From: Phyllobacterium trifolii
GTDB lineage: Bacteria > Pseudomonadota > Alphaproteobacteria > Rhizobiales > Rhizobiaceae
Direction: 5' to 3'
DNA: 64,000 nt
Assembly: GCF_014192095.1 (NCBI RefSeq)
Contig: NZ_JACHXN010000002.1
Location: 124,001-188,000, forward strand
A program made the position numbers and the translations under genes. Below the pieces are notes generated by a model that worked only from the letters and a program-made list of their open reading frames with translations, was not told the DNA's origin and made no database searches. Of this stretch, positions 20,294 to 30,277 are shown piece after piece. The first letter of the stretch is position 1, and every line of letters begins with the position of its first letter.

Positions 20294-21142
20294 CTAAAGC
20301 TTTTTGGCGTCGTTGAGAATAGCTGAGTCGCTTTCGGTGTCCGGATTGACAAAATCACGTCCCATCACCGAAGAGCGTACCATTGCGCGGACCCGCTCTT
20401 CCATCGTCCGTGCTAAAGCCTTGCGGTCACTTTTCCTGTCGATGACGACTGGTTCACCAAACCAGACATCGACGTCGATAGCGCCATCTTTGAGAAGACC
20501 AATCAAACTTGGGCCGAGGGGTACATCACCCGGCCAGGCAACAAGCGGTCTATGCGACCGCCCCATTGGTATGCCATGAACTCGTGTATAGGCGATCGCC
20601 ACCGGTTGTACCGTAACCGTTTCAGCACCCGCATCGCGAATTGCCACCTGTGCGGCGCCAAAGAGAGATGTCTTGAATGGAAGGACGTGGTTGCCGTCGG
20701 AGGTTGTTCCCTCGGCAAACAACATCATGGCGTCGCCTCCAGCGAGCCGGGTTGCGATTTCACTGGCTTGATGATGCGTCTTGCCGCGTTTTTCCCGTTC
20801 GATGAAGACCGTGCGTTGCAGCTTGGCCAGCAAGCCAAACAGCGGCCAGTTCGCCACTTCCGCCTTGGCGATAAAAGCCATCTCGTGCAATGAGCCGAGG
20901 ATGACGATGTCCGTCCACGAGGAATGATTTGCCGTCAACAGAAGGGGCCGTCCCTTTGCCATCTCGCCATGGATATGAACTCGAAAACCAAGGAGACGTC
21001 GCACGATCCGATGAAACAAGATTGGCGTCGTGGTACGCGGTCGCCACCCGGTTTTCAAAAACAGGAACTGCAGGGGCACCAGGAGTACTATAACGAGAAC
21101 AAACGCCGTCGCCGTCACCAGAAAACGCAACCACGCGATCAT
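20294..21142 (-). CDS. plsC: 1-acyl-sn-glycerol-3-phosphate acyltransferase family protein
   Basis: A 282-residue membrane-bound lysophospholipid acyltransferase. One strong N-terminal membrane helix (about 5-28) precedes the catalytic HX4D motif in NHSSWTD, the [11 protein letters not shown] block, and [10 protein letters not shown], a variant of the usual FPEGTxS motif in which Pro is replaced by Ala. In rhizobia, homologues acylate lysophosphatidic acid or ornithine lipids (OlsA), so the exact acceptor is uncertain. Its start codon directly abuts the rimI stop. Confidence 0.88.
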   Translation of the reverse strand: MIAWLRFLVTATAFVLVIVLLVPLQFLFLKTGWRPRTTTPILFHRIVRRLLGFRVHIHGEMAKGRPLLLTANHSSWTDIVILGSLHEMAFIAKAEVANWPLFGLLAKLQRTVFIEREKRGKTHHQASEIATRLAGGDAMMLFAEGTTSDGNHVLPFKTSLFGAAQVAIRDAGAETVTVQPVAIAYTRVHGIPMGRSHRPLVAWPGDVPLGPSLIGLLKDGAIDVDVWFGEPVVIDRKSDRKALARTMEERVRAMVRSSVMGRDFVNPDTESDSAILNDAKKL

Positions 21143-21646
21143 TCAGCGGCTCTTTTTCAAATCGCGGCGCATCGTCAAGGCTGCCGAGCGTCCTGCAGCC
21201 GTTTCATAGTAGGCCGGCCGCTTTCCAACCTGCTTGAAACCAAGCCTGCGATAAAGTGCAAGTGCCGGTATGTTGAGCTCATCGACCTCGAGAAACAGCA
21301 TAGTTGCGCGCGCATTGTGAAGATAACGGAGCGCTGCATCCATCAAAGCGTGGCCAAGACCCTTACGCTGTGACTGGGGTGCAACGGCGATAGTCAGGAT
21401 TTCTGCTTCGTCCAACACGAGACGCGCCAAAACGAACCCGCCCGGTTGCGCTTTTCGGTTCCCCTCCTCCCGAGCGATAAACCCGAAAACCTTGTCGTCG
21501 ACGATAAGTGCATGAAACTCCTCGTCGCTCCACGGTTGCCGAAATGTCCTCTCATGGATCTTGGCCAGATGTGGCGCATCCTCCGGAAGAACCGGCTCAA
21601 TCACAAAGGATTGCGATCGCATGGTGTCGAATGGAAAGCCGATCAT
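21143..21646 (-). CDS. rimI: ribosomal-protein-alanine N-acetyltransferase (GNAT)
   Basis: A 167-residue GNAT acetyltransferase. Acetyl-CoA binding motif A is visible as VAPQSQRKGLGHALM (R-x-x-G-x-G type), followed by FLEVDELNIPALALYRRLGF, the RimI signature. RimI acetylates the N-terminus of S18 in E. coli; substrates here are unknown. The start overlaps the tsaB stop by 4 bp (ATGA), and the tsaB-rimI pair is widely conserved. Confidence 0.93.
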   Translation of the reverse strand: MIGFPFDTMRSQSFVIEPVLPEDAPHLAKIHERTFRQPWSDEEFHALIVDDKVFGFIAREEGNRKAQPGGFVLARLVLDEAEILTIAVAPQSQRKGLGHALMDAALRYLHNARATMLFLEVDELNIPALALYRRLGFKQVGKRPAYYETAAGRSAALTMRRDLKKSR

Positions 21647-22332
21647 TCGACGATCTTCCTTTTCAGAACAAAACCCTGCTGCTGCTTGACATCAAGACCA
21701 CGCAGATAAAGCGGCCTTGGCGCTTCGCCGTCGTCCCTCCGCAATGCGCCAAGCCGCGCGAAGGCTTCTATGCTTCCTGTCGCTGTGTTTGCGGCAATGT
21801 CGAGAGGGCGACCAAGCTCTTTTTCGATTAGAATTGCACCCGAACCCGCGAGCACGTGTTCCCTGCCTCGTTCTTCCAATTGTTTCACAATCAAGGGCAA
21901 TGTCGTCACCATAGGCTCCGATGTCGCTGATCCATTCTCACCAAAGAATTGAGCATAAAGCTCGTCATGCCGTGCATCGATGATCGAAAGGATTGGCCTA
22001 TGCGAAAATTGCTTGGCAGCATCGTAAGCGAGTGCCTGAAGGGTGCTGATACCAACTGCCGGGCATTTCAGTGCAAAGGCAAACCCCCGGGCTGTCGAGA
22101 CGCCGACGCGGACGCCGGTAAACGAACCGGGTCCGATGCTGACAGCTATCTTGCCAATATCCGTGATGGAAATTCGGGCCGTAGCAGCCACCTGCTCGAT
22201 CGCGGTCATCAATCGCTCTGCATGCCCTTTGCCGATATCTTCGCTGGACGCTGCCAGTATAGTTCCGCTTTCAACGTCGAGAACGGCGACGGAGCAGAGA
22301 TTGGCAGCGGTATCGAGCGCAAGCAGTTTCAT
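21643..22332 (-). CDS. tsaB: tRNA threonylcarbamoyladenosine biosynthesis protein TsaB
   Basis: A 229-residue ASKHA-fold protein, the platform partner of TsaD in t6A37 tRNA modification. It begins MKLLALDTAANLCSVAV and has the SIGPGSFTGVRVGVSTARGFA signature near residue 70. Members lack full catalytic residues and act by binding TsaD and TsaE. It is the first gene of the long minus-strand series tsaB to trmB; the promoter should be within the 99 bp up to 22431. Confidence 0.95.
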   Translation of the reverse strand: MKLLALDTAANLCSVAVLDVESGTILAASSEDIGKGHAERLMTAIEQVAATARISITDIGKIAVSIGPGSFTGVRVGVSTARGFAFALKCPAVGISTLQALAYDAAKQFSHRPILSIIDARHDELYAQFFGENGSATSEPMVTTLPLIVKQLEERGREHVLAGSGAILIEKELGRPLDIAANTATGSIEAFARLGALRRDDGEAPRPLYLRGLDVKQQQGFVLKRKIVE

Positions 22333-22431
22333 GGGCCTCGCCTAAACAAGAATCAGCCAGCACACAAGTGGGCGGATGTGGCCGTTCGGATATAGAACTC
22401 ACGTTTCGCGCAATCCCAGCCCATCTCCCTT

Positions 22432-22956
22432 CTATGAAATCGGACAGCTTCCGGCAGTTACATCGAAACTTTTTGATACCAGTTCCCGGCCGGACAGGTC
22501 ACGTAACGAGATCGTCCACTCCCCGGAGACGAGTTCGAAGTCCCTTTCGAAAACCCAGCCGGCGTAACGGCGCAGGGAGGTCGCACTGTCAGGCCAGCTG
22601 CTTTTCAGCATCGATCGGCCGTCCAGTGTTTTGATCATTGGATGGAAAACCACGACCATTATTGGAAGGACCGCCTCACCGACATCCGACGTTCTGTAGA
22701 GGACACCGAAACTCGTGCCGATGCATGCCCGGATTTTCGTGGTTCGCGTGACATCGACAGGGCCTTCGACCAGCCGGTTCACACCTGTTGGTGTATCGGG
22801 TGAAACTTCGGATCCGACTTCTTTCGGGCTCGTCAGCCCCCAGTCGACGATCTCTACCGAGATTTGTCTTTCTTCAGCCAGGCCAGTGTTCCACACCATC
22901 ACAGCGGTGAGGAACACAGCGGTGAGGAACACAAGATATCTGACGTAGTGCGCCAT
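22432..22956 (-). CDS. exported DUF3859 protein
   Basis: A 174-residue protein with an N-terminal signal peptide (MAHYVRYLVFLTAVFLTAV, then MVWNTGLA) and a beta-rich remainder that resembles DUF3859: GTSFGVLYR, VVVFHPM, WVFERDFELVSGEWTISL and a final FDVTAGSCPIS. Function unknown; probably periplasmic. Two cysteines (near residues 88 and 171) could form a disulfide. The hydrophobic core of the signal peptide contains a perfect in-frame 15-bp tandem duplication. It ends 99 bp from tsaB and starts 12 bp after the glcB stop, so it may be co-transcribed with glcB. Confidence 0.75.
   Translation of the reverse strand: MAHYVRYLVFLTAVFLTAVMVWNTGLAEERQISVEIVDWGLTSPKEVGSEVSPDTPTGVNRLVEGPVDVTRTTKIRACIGTSFGVLYRTSDVGEAVLPIMVVVFHPMIKTLDGRSMLKSSWPDSATSLRRYAGWVFERDFELVSGEWTISLRDLSGRELVSKSFDVTAGSCPIS
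22901..22930 (-). repeat. 15-bp tandem duplication in the DUF3859 signal peptide
   Basis: Two perfect copies of ACAGCGGTGAGGAAC (plus strand; 22901-22915 and 22916-22930) lie head to tail. On the coding strand they encode two VFLTA units, lengthening the signal peptide core by five residues without changing frame. Confidence 0.9.
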
Positions 22957-22968
22957 GTGTCCGTTGAC

Positions 22969-25146
22969 CTAGACTGTAGTCTGCCTTGCCTTCAGCTCGA
23001 GCCGACGGCGATGCAAGACCGGCTCCGTATAGCCATTTGGCTGTTCGCGGCCTTTGAAAACGAGGTCGCAGGCCGCTTGAAAAGCAATTGAACCGCCGAA
23101 ATCAGCGGCCATCGGGTGATAAAGTGGGTCGCCAGCGTTCTGCTTGTCGACGACCGCTGCCATGCGCTTCAGCGTCTCAAGCACTTGCGCCTCGCTGGTC
23201 ACACCGTGATGCAGCCAATTGGCGATATGCTGGGCGGAGATACGAAGCGTTGCACGGTCTTCCATCAAGCCCACATTGTTGATGTCTGGCACCTTGGAAC
23301 AGCCGACGCCCTGGTCGACCCAACGCACGACGTAACCAAGAATCCCTTGAGCGTTATTGTCGAGTTCGCGCTGAATATCCTCCGGCGTCCAGTTGGGGCG
23401 CGAAACGACGGGTACGGATAGAATATCGCTGAGCTTGGCGCGTCCACGCTTTTTCAAACTGGCTTGGACTTCGGCGACATTGACCTTGTGGTAGTGCGTG
23501 GCATGCAGTGTTGCCGCTGTCGGGGATGGTACCCAGGCGGTATTGGCACCGGCTTTCGGATGCGCGATTTTCTGCTCAAGCATGGCTGCCATCAGGTCCG
23601 GCATGGCCCACATGCCCTTGCCGATCTGCGCATGACCTGAAAGTCCGCACTCGAGACCGACATCGACGTTCCAGTCCTCATAGGCGCCAATCCAGGCCGC
23701 CTTTTTCATGTCGCCCTTGCGGATCATCGGACCGGCTTCCATCGATGTGTGAATTTCATCGCCTGTACGGTCGAGGAAGCCAGTGTTGATGAAGACGACG
23801 CGCTCCTTCGCAGCACGTATGGATTCCTTCAAGTTGACCGTGGTGCGTCGTTCCTCATCCATGATTCCCATCTTCATGGTGTTGGGCTGCATACCCAGCA
23901 GCACTTCGACCCTTCCAAACAGCTCGGAAGTGAATGCTACCTCTTCGGGACCGTGCATTTTTGGTTTGACCACATACATGGATCCGGCGCGGGAATTCAT
24001 ATGGCGGCCGTCTGGTCCTATGTCGTGGAGCGCAGCCAGCGCGGTAATCGCTGCATCCATAATACCTTCGGGAACCTCGTTGCCTTCCTCGTCGAGGATG
24101 GCAGGATTGGTCATCAGATGGCCTACATTGCGCACCAGCATCAGCGAGCGTCCAGGTACGGTCAGACGCTTGCCGTCTTTGCCTGTATACGCCCGATCTG
24201 CATTGAGTTTGCGCGTAACCGTCTTGCCGCCCTTCTCGAATGTATCTTCGAGATCGCCATTCATCAGGCCAAGCCAGTTGCGGTAGACGACAACCTTGTC
24301 TTCCGCATCGACAGCAGCAACGGAATCCTCGCAATCCTGAATCGTGGTCAGAGCCGATTCCAACAAAACATCGGCAATGTGCGCGGGATCATTCTTGCCA
24401 ATCGGATGATCGGCATTGATAACGATCTCGACATAGAGGCCATTCTTCACGAGAAGAATTGCGGTCGGAGCCGTCGTGTCGCCGCGATAACCGGCAAACT
24501 GTCCTTCATCTTTTAGCGCAGCAAGCTTGCCATTGGTCTTCAGCATAAGCTTATGATTTTCGATACTCAGGCCGGAAACATCGGCCCAGTGTGCACCATC
24601 CAGTGGCGCGCTGTCGTCGAGAAACGCCTTGGCCCAGGCAATCACCTTCGATCCTCGAACCGGATTGAACGCCTTGCCCCTTTCAGCACCATCCTCGTCA
24701 GAGATTGCATCCGTGCCGTAAAGAGCATCGTACAGAGAACCCCAGCGCGCATTGGCGGCGTTGAGCGCATAGCGAGCATTCATCACGGGAACGACAAGCT
24801 GCGGACCAGCGACAACAGCAATTTCAGGGTCGACATTGCTGGTTGAAACAGCAAAGGCTTCGCCTTCTGGCAGCAGGTAGCGGATGCCCTTCAGGAAGGT
24901 CTCGTATTCTTCGTGGCTGCAGCCAATGTCGCGCTTGCTCTTGTAAAAATCGTCCAGCTTCTTCTGAAATGCATCGCGTTTTTGCAGGAGTGCGCGGTTC
25001 TTCGGAGCCAAATCTTCGACAATCTGTGCAAAGCCAGACCAGAATTGCACCGCATCGAGACCTGTACCCGGGATAGCTTCGTTGGCCACGAAGTCGTGGA
25101 GTTCCTTCGCTACCTTCAAGCCATTGATCTCGGTGCGTTCAACCAT
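22969..25146 (-). CDS. glcB: malate synthase G
   Basis: A 725-residue enzyme condensing glyoxylate and acetyl-CoA to malate (glyoxylate shunt). Length and sequence match isoform G, not the shorter A. Visible blocks are [19 protein letters not shown] at the start, [19 protein letters not shown], and [20 protein letters not shown], which carries metal and catalytic acidic residues. [20 protein letters not shown] lies near the C-terminal catalytic region. Isocitrate lyase is not in the window. A 105-bp gap upstream separates it from the HyuA-like gene. Confidence 0.97.
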   Translation of the reverse strand: MVERTEINGLKVAKELHDFVANEAIPGTGLDAVQFWSGFAQIVEDLAPKNRALLQKRDAFQKKLDDFYKSKRDIGCSHEEYETFLKGIRYLLPEGEAFAVSTSNVDPEIAVVAGPQLVVPVMNARYALNAANARWGSLYDALYGTDAISDEDGAERGKAFNPVRGSKVIAWAKAFLDDSAPLDGAHWADVSGLSIENHKLMLKTNGKLAALKDEGQFAGYRGDTTAPTAILLVKNGLYVEIVINADHPIGKNDPAHIADVLLESALTTIQDCEDSVAAVDAEDKVVVYRNWLGLMNGDLEDTFEKGGKTVTRKLNADRAYTGKDGKRLTVPGRSLMLVRNVGHLMTNPAILDEEGNEVPEGIMDAAITALAALHDIGPDGRHMNSRAGSMYVVKPKMHGPEEVAFTSELFGRVEVLLGMQPNTMKMGIMDEERRTTVNLKESIRAAKERVVFINTGFLDRTGDEIHTSMEAGPMIRKGDMKKAAWIGAYEDWNVDVGLECGLSGHAQIGKGMWAMPDLMAAMLEQKIAHPKAGANTAWVPSPTAATLHATHYHKVNVAEVQASLKKRGRAKLSDILSVPVVSRPNWTPEDIQRELDNNAQGILGYVVRWVDQGVGCSKVPDINNVGLMEDRATLRISAQHIANWLHHGVTSEAQVLETLKRMAAVVDKQNAGDPLYHPMAADFGGSIAFQAACDLVFKGREQPNGYTEPVLHRRRLELKARQTTV

Positions 25147-25251
25147 GGTTCATTCCTTAAATTTTCTTAGACCTACCCTTGAACACGCAGAAGCATTGTC
25201 AGTCAATTCTTCAATAGCAGCAGAATTTCGGGCCAAGCTGGAAAGAATGTT

Positions 25252-27267
25252 TCAATGCGCAATGCGCGGCCTGCCGGAGGCTGTTGCTATCACCACCGCT
25301 TCGATGAATTTGCGCTGATCCTCGACTGTAGCGGCGCTGAGGTCACAAGTGATGCTGATCTGCGCTTCATCGGTTCCAGCTTCCAGGGCCAACTGCGCGA
25401 CTTGATGCTCTAGCGTTGTTTCCGCAAAGGCGATCGATTCTTCCTCAATCTGAAAATCCCTGACGACCTCCCCGGCCATGACGCGGAAAATGCCCTCGGC
25501 GGGCTGGCTGATATGGGCCTCAACCGAAACACGAACCTGGCCAACGACAGCGCCCAGAGCGTTGGCGACGTCCGTGTCTACAGGGACTATGCAGTCTGTG
25601 CCAAGCATGTCACCCACGGCCGGGTAATAGACCGGCGCAGAGGCTCCTAGTCCAATCAATGGACGGTCTATGTCCAGCTTGGCTCCGGCAATCCCGGTCT
25701 CACCGGAAAGGGCCCGCTGAACCAATGGGCTAGCCACCGTTTCCGGTCCCTCAAGCCCCTCCTCGGCGAAAACCGTCTCGAGGACCACTTCGGACGAGCG
25801 CCGGATCAACGCATCATAGGTACGGTGGGAGACTTCCTCGGGCGTATCGCACAGTGGACGACCAGCGCCATCCTTGCGCCGTGCATAGAGTATGGCACCG
25901 TAACGTGCTGCCTCTGCATTCCAATTACTTTGCAGCCCAAGAACGTGGCAAGCATCTGAGGGCGTGAAACCCGACAGATGAACTAAACCCCGCGCCACAA
26001 GCCGGTTGACAGTGGTTGCCTGTGATATGGAACTCAAAAGCCTGTCCAGCGGCTGCGGTTCGGAAGTGATGCGTCCATATAGTTCTGCTTCATTCTTGCT
26101 CAAACCGGATGCCATTTGCGCCGGAACACCGGTAAGAAGCGCAAAACGCCCATCTAATCGGCCGGCAGTGGCTGCCTTTGCTTGCCGCATCAGATGATCG
26201 ATGACCAATGAGCCGTGATTGGCGGCAAGCAGCGACAAGGGCACGAGCCGTCTCGGGCCAAGCTTGATACCTGGAACCATGGCATTGTCGTCGAGAGATA
26301 CTTCCGAATCTCCCCCAAGACCAAAAGTGTGCATGGCGACCGCCTCAACCATCGTACGGAAACCACCTACCGTGGCGCCATTCGGGTCGAGCCGAGGCCG
26401 ACCTTTGTCAAGAACCGCCACATCGGTCGTCGTGCCGCCAATGTCGGAGACGATCGCATTATCGAGGCCCGTCATGTACCGTGCACCGACAAGACTGGCC
26501 GCTGGTCCCGAAAGAATGGTCTCAATTGGTCGATGCCGGGCAAAGGCGGCAGAGACAAGAGCGCCGTCGCCGCGCACCACCATGAGCGGGGCGTGGATAC
26601 CGCTCCCATCGAGAAAGCTTTCCGTTGCAGCCACCAGCCGGTCGATCATGGCGATGAGGCGGGCATTGAGAACAGTAGTCAAAGCACGCCGGGGGCCATT
26701 CAATTTGGCCGAAAGTTCATGGCTGCAGGTAACGGGCAAACGGGTTTCTCTTCGCACGAGATCGCGAACTGCGATTTCATGTTCAGAGTTACGCACGGCA
26801 AAATAAGCGCAGACGGCAAAACCAGTTACCTCTCTCATCAACTGTGGCAGGGCCTCGCTCAATGCGCTCGTGTCGAATGGCTGTGCCCGGCCATAGACGT
26901 CATGTCCACCGGGGATGAAGATGACGGGATCTGATCCGAGGGCTGTGCCAAGATCAGCCTTTTCCAGATCAACTTTGGAGAATCCGACCATGACCAGTGC
27001 GATGCGGCCGCCTTGCCCCTCTACAAGTGCATTGGTGGCCAGCGTTGTCGACATGGAAACAAGCCGTATGTCGGCAGGAGCGACCGACGTCTCAGCCATG
27101 ATGCGCTTTACGGCGCCGGAAATGCCCACGCTCAAATCATGCCGGGTTGTTAAAGACTTGGCTTTGGCAATGACGCCGCGTTGCTCGGACCAAAGCACCG
27201 CGTCGGTATAGGTACCGCCGGTATCCAACCCGAGGAAGATAGCACTTTCAGTTGTGGATTCACTCAT
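25252..27267 (-). CDS. hydantoinase/oxoprolinase family protein, HyuA-like, without HyuB
   Basis: A 671-residue ASKHA-fold ATPase. Phosphate-1 motif FLGLDTGGTYTDAVLW lies near the N-terminus, phosphate-2 motif VSDIGGTTTDVAVLD near residue 290, and AMHTFGLGGDSEV follows. It covers only the HyuA (hydantoinase_A) half of the oxoprolinase/N-methylhydantoinase/acetophenone carboxylase group. The HyuB subunit normally encoded next to it is absent, so the substrate is unknown. The start at 27267 (MSESTTESAIF) is preferred because the Hydant_A_N region begins right after. It is divergent from the CDF transporter. Confidence 0.85.
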   Translation of the reverse strand: MSESTTESAIFLGLDTGGTYTDAVLWSEQRGVIAKAKSLTTRHDLSVGISGAVKRIMAETSVAPADIRLVSMSTTLATNALVEGQGGRIALVMVGFSKVDLEKADLGTALGSDPVIFIPGGHDVYGRAQPFDTSALSEALPQLMREVTGFAVCAYFAVRNSEHEIAVRDLVRRETRLPVTCSHELSAKLNGPRRALTTVLNARLIAMIDRLVAATESFLDGSGIHAPLMVVRGDGALVSAAFARHRPIETILSGPAASLVGARYMTGLDNAIVSDIGGTTTDVAVLDKGRPRLDPNGATVGGFRTMVEAVAMHTFGLGGDSEVSLDDNAMVPGIKLGPRRLVPLSLLAANHGSLVIDHLMRQAKAATAGRLDGRFALLTGVPAQMASGLSKNEAELYGRITSEPQPLDRLLSSISQATTVNRLVARGLVHLSGFTPSDACHVLGLQSNWNAEAARYGAILYARRKDGAGRPLCDTPEEVSHRTYDALIRRSSEVVLETVFAEEGLEGPETVASPLVQRALSGETGIAGAKLDIDRPLIGLGASAPVYYPAVGDMLGTDCIVPVDTDVANALGAVVGQVRVSVEAHISQPAEGIFRVMAGEVVRDFQIEEESIAFAETTLEHQVAQLALEAGTDEAQISITCDLSAATVEDQRKFIEAVVIATASGRPRIAH

Positions 27268-27424
27268 GATGCCCTGCACTATTTGAGGCAGGGTTATCGC
27301 ATGAATGGTCGCAGAGCTAGCGCCATTCCGACCATTCTCTGCCGCAACCTTGTAAGACACGTGGTCGTGACCGCTCCGGAACCAATCAAATCATTTGGCG
27401 TTTCGCAAGGTCAGGGGAATCGCG

Positions 27425-28387
27425 ATGTCATCACAATCAGCAACGACGCACGCTGGATCGAAGAAAGTGATCTACGCTGCGATCATTGGCAATCTGCTCA
27501 TTGCTGCAACCAAGTTCATTGCGGCCTTCTTCACCGGCAGTTCGGCAATGCTTTCTGAAGGTGTGCATTCCCTGGTGGACACCGGCAATGGAGCGCTGTT
27601 GCTCTATGGTCTTCGCCGCGCTGCGAGGCCCGCAGACAAGACTCATCCACTGGGTCATGGACGCGAACTCTATTTCTGGAGTTTCATCGTGGCACTGCTC
27701 GTCTTTGCGGTCGGTGCCGGCGTGTCGTTCTACGAAGGAATTATCCATATCCTGGCTCCTGAACCGGTCGCCAACCCGATTGTGAACTACGTTGTGCTGG
27801 GCTTTGCAACTGTTTTCGAGGGAGCATCGTGGTCAGTCGCCCTGAAGGAATTTCGGGCGGCGAAAGGCGACCTCGGTTATGTCCGAGCCGTACAGCAGAG
27901 CAAGGATCCAAGCGTTTTCACCGTACTGTTTGAGGATACAGCGGCATTGCTGGGGCTAGTCATAGCCTTCATCGGTATCTCTACTGCACAAATCTTCGCT
28001 ATGCCGGAGCTCGATGGCGTTGCATCGATTGGCATTTCGTTTGTCCTTGCCGCGACAGCGATTTTCCTGGCGCGCGAAAGCAAAGGCCTCCTTATGGGCG
28101 AATCGGCGTTGCCCGAAGTCGAACAGCAAATCCTGGACATCGCAAACAGGGATCCGGACGTTCAGAAGGCCAATGGTGTGTTGACTGTGCACATGGGCCC
28201 CAAACAAATCGTGGCCGGCCTTAGCGTCGAGTTCGAGGACCATGTCCAGGCGCCCGAAATCGAAGCCTGTGTAGAACGGCTTGAAGCCGCCATGAAAAAG
28301 GCCAATCCGGATATTGTCACGCTATTCGTCAAACCGCAGACGACCGGTACCTGGAAAGCACGGCGTAAGAAAATCGAGGCAGCTTAG
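27425..28387 (+). CDS. cation diffusion facilitator family transporter, ZnT9-like subgroup
   Basis: A 320-residue inner-membrane protein with about six helices in the first 215 residues and a cytoplasmic C-terminal domain. The TM2 metal motif SEGVHSLVDTGNGA has H-x3-D. In TM5 the usual HxxxD is replaced by LFEDTAALLGL, as in the SLC30A9/ZnT9 branch, so metal specificity may differ from classical Zn exporters. ATG at 27425 has AGGGGA six bases upstream. The end is 3 bp from the convergent rmuC end. Confidence 0.88.
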   Translation: MSSQSATTHAGSKKVIYAAIIGNLLIAATKFIAAFFTGSSAMLSEGVHSLVDTGNGALLLYGLRRAARPADKTHPLGHGRELYFWSFIVALLVFAVGAGVSFYEGIIHILAPEPVANPIVNYVVLGFATVFEGASWSVALKEFRAAKGDLGYVRAVQQSKDPSVFTVLFEDTAALLGLVIAFIGISTAQIFAMPELDGVASIGISFVLAATAIFLARESKGLLMGESALPEVEQQILDIANRDPDVQKANGVLTVHMGPKQIVAGLSVEFEDHVQAPEIEACVERLEAAMKKANPDIVTLFVKPQTTGTWKARRKKIEAA

Positions 28388-28390
28388 GTC

Positions 28391-29629
28391 TTAATCGTCG
28401 CCATCAACCACCCGCAGGCGCAATTGACCCGTTGCCGAGGCAGCGGAACGTGTCGTTTCGGCATCCTTAAGAGAGTCACTAACCGGCGCTTCGGCAAATT
28501 CCAGGGCTTCAATCTTTTGGCCGCGCTTGGTCACCTTGCTGGAAGAGACCAAAATGTCGTCGATATCCTTGTTGGCCTGACCGAAATGCGTCTGCAAGCG
28601 GCGCACCCGGTCATCGAGCCGCACCACATCCTCCATGAGCCTTATGACTTCGCCCTGAATGAGATGCGCCTGCTCACGCATACGGACATCCTTGAGGATG
28701 GCCTGAATCACTTGAATAGACAGCATCAGCAGTGAAGGCGAGACAATCACGATGCGCGAGCGATGCGCCTTCTGGACTACGGCCTCAAAATTCTCATGAA
28801 TTTCCGCAAAAATCGATTCGGACGGCACAAAGAGAAACGCCGTATCCTGGGTCTCGCCGTTGATCAGGTATTTCTCCGCCACGTCACGGATGTGAATCTC
28901 GACGTCCCGGCGAAATTGAGCGGCTGCGATCTTCTTGGTATCCGGTGTTTCCGACTCGCGGATAGCATTCCATGCCTCCAGTGGAAACTTGGCGTCGATA
29001 ACGAGGTTGGGCGCGCCATTCGGCATCCGCACCACGCAATCCGGCCTGCTGCCATTGGAGAGCGTCGCCTGGAACTCATACGCCCCCTGGGGCAGGCCAT
29101 CAGCGATGATTGCTTCCATCCGGGCTTGGCCAAAGGCCCCGCGCGTCTGCTTGTTCGCAAGGATTGCCTGTAGTTGCACAACTTGACCGGCGAGAGCCTG
29201 GATGTTGTTCTGCGCGGTATCGATGACCGCCAGCCGTTCCTGCAATTTCGTCAGATTTTCGTGTGTGGACTGCGTTTGTTCCGTCATGGTCTGGCCGATG
29301 CGGCTGGTCATACCATCGAGCCGTTCGCGGATCGATTGATTGAGTTCGGCCTGCCTTGATCCGAACAGCTCGGCCATTGTCTGCATTCGGCCTTGCATCT
29401 CCGACTGGCTTTTCAGAATTTCGGCCATACGGGCTTCCGCATCGCGCGCCCGGTCTTCTGCCTGGATCTCGGCGACCATCCGCATCCGGGTCGAGCGTAA
29501 CGCTGCAATGACAGCGAAGAATACTATAAGCGCTGTGGCGAAACCCGCTGTCAACAAGGCCATACCGAGCGATACAGAGCTCGAGCCAAGTTGAAACAAA
29601 GTTTGATCCAGAGAAATTGATGTTTCCAT
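28391..29629 (-). CDS. rmuC: DNA recombination protein RmuC
   Basis: A 412-residue protein with an N-terminal membrane helix (about 22-45), a long coiled coil (about 55-150) and a RmuC nuclease-like domain. That domain contains LVIDAKFPLEAW with the PD-(D/E)XK-type D and K, and TAFLFVPSESIFAEIHE. In E. coli rmuC mutants show altered recombination of inverted repeats. ATG 29629 (METSISLDQ) is preferred over a start 24 codons upstream. It is divergent from def. Confidence 0.93.
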   Translation of the reverse strand: METSISLDQTLFQLGSSSVSLGMALLTAGFATALIVFFAVIAALRSTRMRMVAEIQAEDRARDAEARMAEILKSQSEMQGRMQTMAELFGSRQAELNQSIRERLDGMTSRIGQTMTEQTQSTHENLTKLQERLAVIDTAQNNIQALAGQVVQLQAILANKQTRGAFGQARMEAIIADGLPQGAYEFQATLSNGSRPDCVVRMPNGAPNLVIDAKFPLEAWNAIRESETPDTKKIAAAQFRRDVEIHIRDVAEKYLINGETQDTAFLFVPSESIFAEIHENFEAVVQKAHRSRIVIVSPSLLMLSIQVIQAILKDVRMREQAHLIQGEVIRLMEDVVRLDDRVRRLQTHFGQANKDIDDILVSSSKVTKRGQKIEALEFAEAPVSDSLKDAETTRSAASATGQLRLRVVDGDD

Positions 29630-29742
29630 AATGTACAGACTAACCGATTCGGATGGCAAATGTGAGATCAAAACGAGAACATTTTTATAAACGACTTTCA
29701 CGCCGGATTGACGGTTGAAAGCCGAGATATTAGGTGATGCTC

Positions 29743-30273
29743 ATGTCTATAAAACCACTTGTCATTCTTCCCGATCCATTGCTGCGCCAGGTGTCAAAGC
29801 CTGTGGAGCGCTTCGACGCCGATTTGCGCAAGTTTTCGGCCGACATGCTCGACACCATGTATGACGCGCCCGGTATTGGGCTCGCAGCCATTCAAGTCGG
29901 TGAGCCGCTGCGTATGCTGGTTATCGACCTTGCCAAGGAAGACGAGCCGAAAGCCCCTCAGATATTCATTAATCCTCAGATATTGTCGTCGAGCGAGGAG
30001 CGTAATGTCTATGAGGAAGGCTGTCTTTCTATTCCCGACTACTATGCTGAAGTCGAGCGGCCGGCACAGGTGCGCATTTCTTATGTCGACATCGATGGCA
30101 AACAGCACGAGGTCGCCGCTGAAGGGCTCCTCGCCACTTGTCTGCAGCACGAGATCGACCATCTGAACGGTGTTCTGTTCATCGATCACATTTCGCGATT
30201 GAAGCGTGAGATGGTGGTGAAGAAATTCAAGAAACTTGCCAAGGACCGCCCGCCAAGCCGGTTGGCGGTGTGA
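29743..30273 (+). CDS. def: peptide deformylase
   Basis: A 176-residue iron-dependent enzyme that removes the formyl group from nascent proteins. All three motifs are present: [23 protein letters not shown] and [14 protein letters not shown]. Of three closely spaced starts (GTG 29734, ATG 29737, ATG 29743), the last has AGGTG six bases upstream and gives the family-typical [12 protein letters not shown]. It is followed 4 bp later by fmt, the functional partner that formylates initiator tRNA. An inverted repeat CTTTCA...TGAAAG (29695-29721) precedes it. Confidence 0.97.
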   Translation: MSIKPLVILPDPLLRQVSKPVERFDADLRKFSADMLDTMYDAPGIGLAAIQVGEPLRMLVIDLAKEDEPKAPQIFINPQILSSSEERNVYEEGCLSIPDYYAEVERPAQVRISYVDIDGKQHEVAAEGLLATCLQHEIDHLNGVLFIDHISRLKREMVVKKFKKLAKDRPPSRLAV

Positions 30274-30277
30274 GCAG

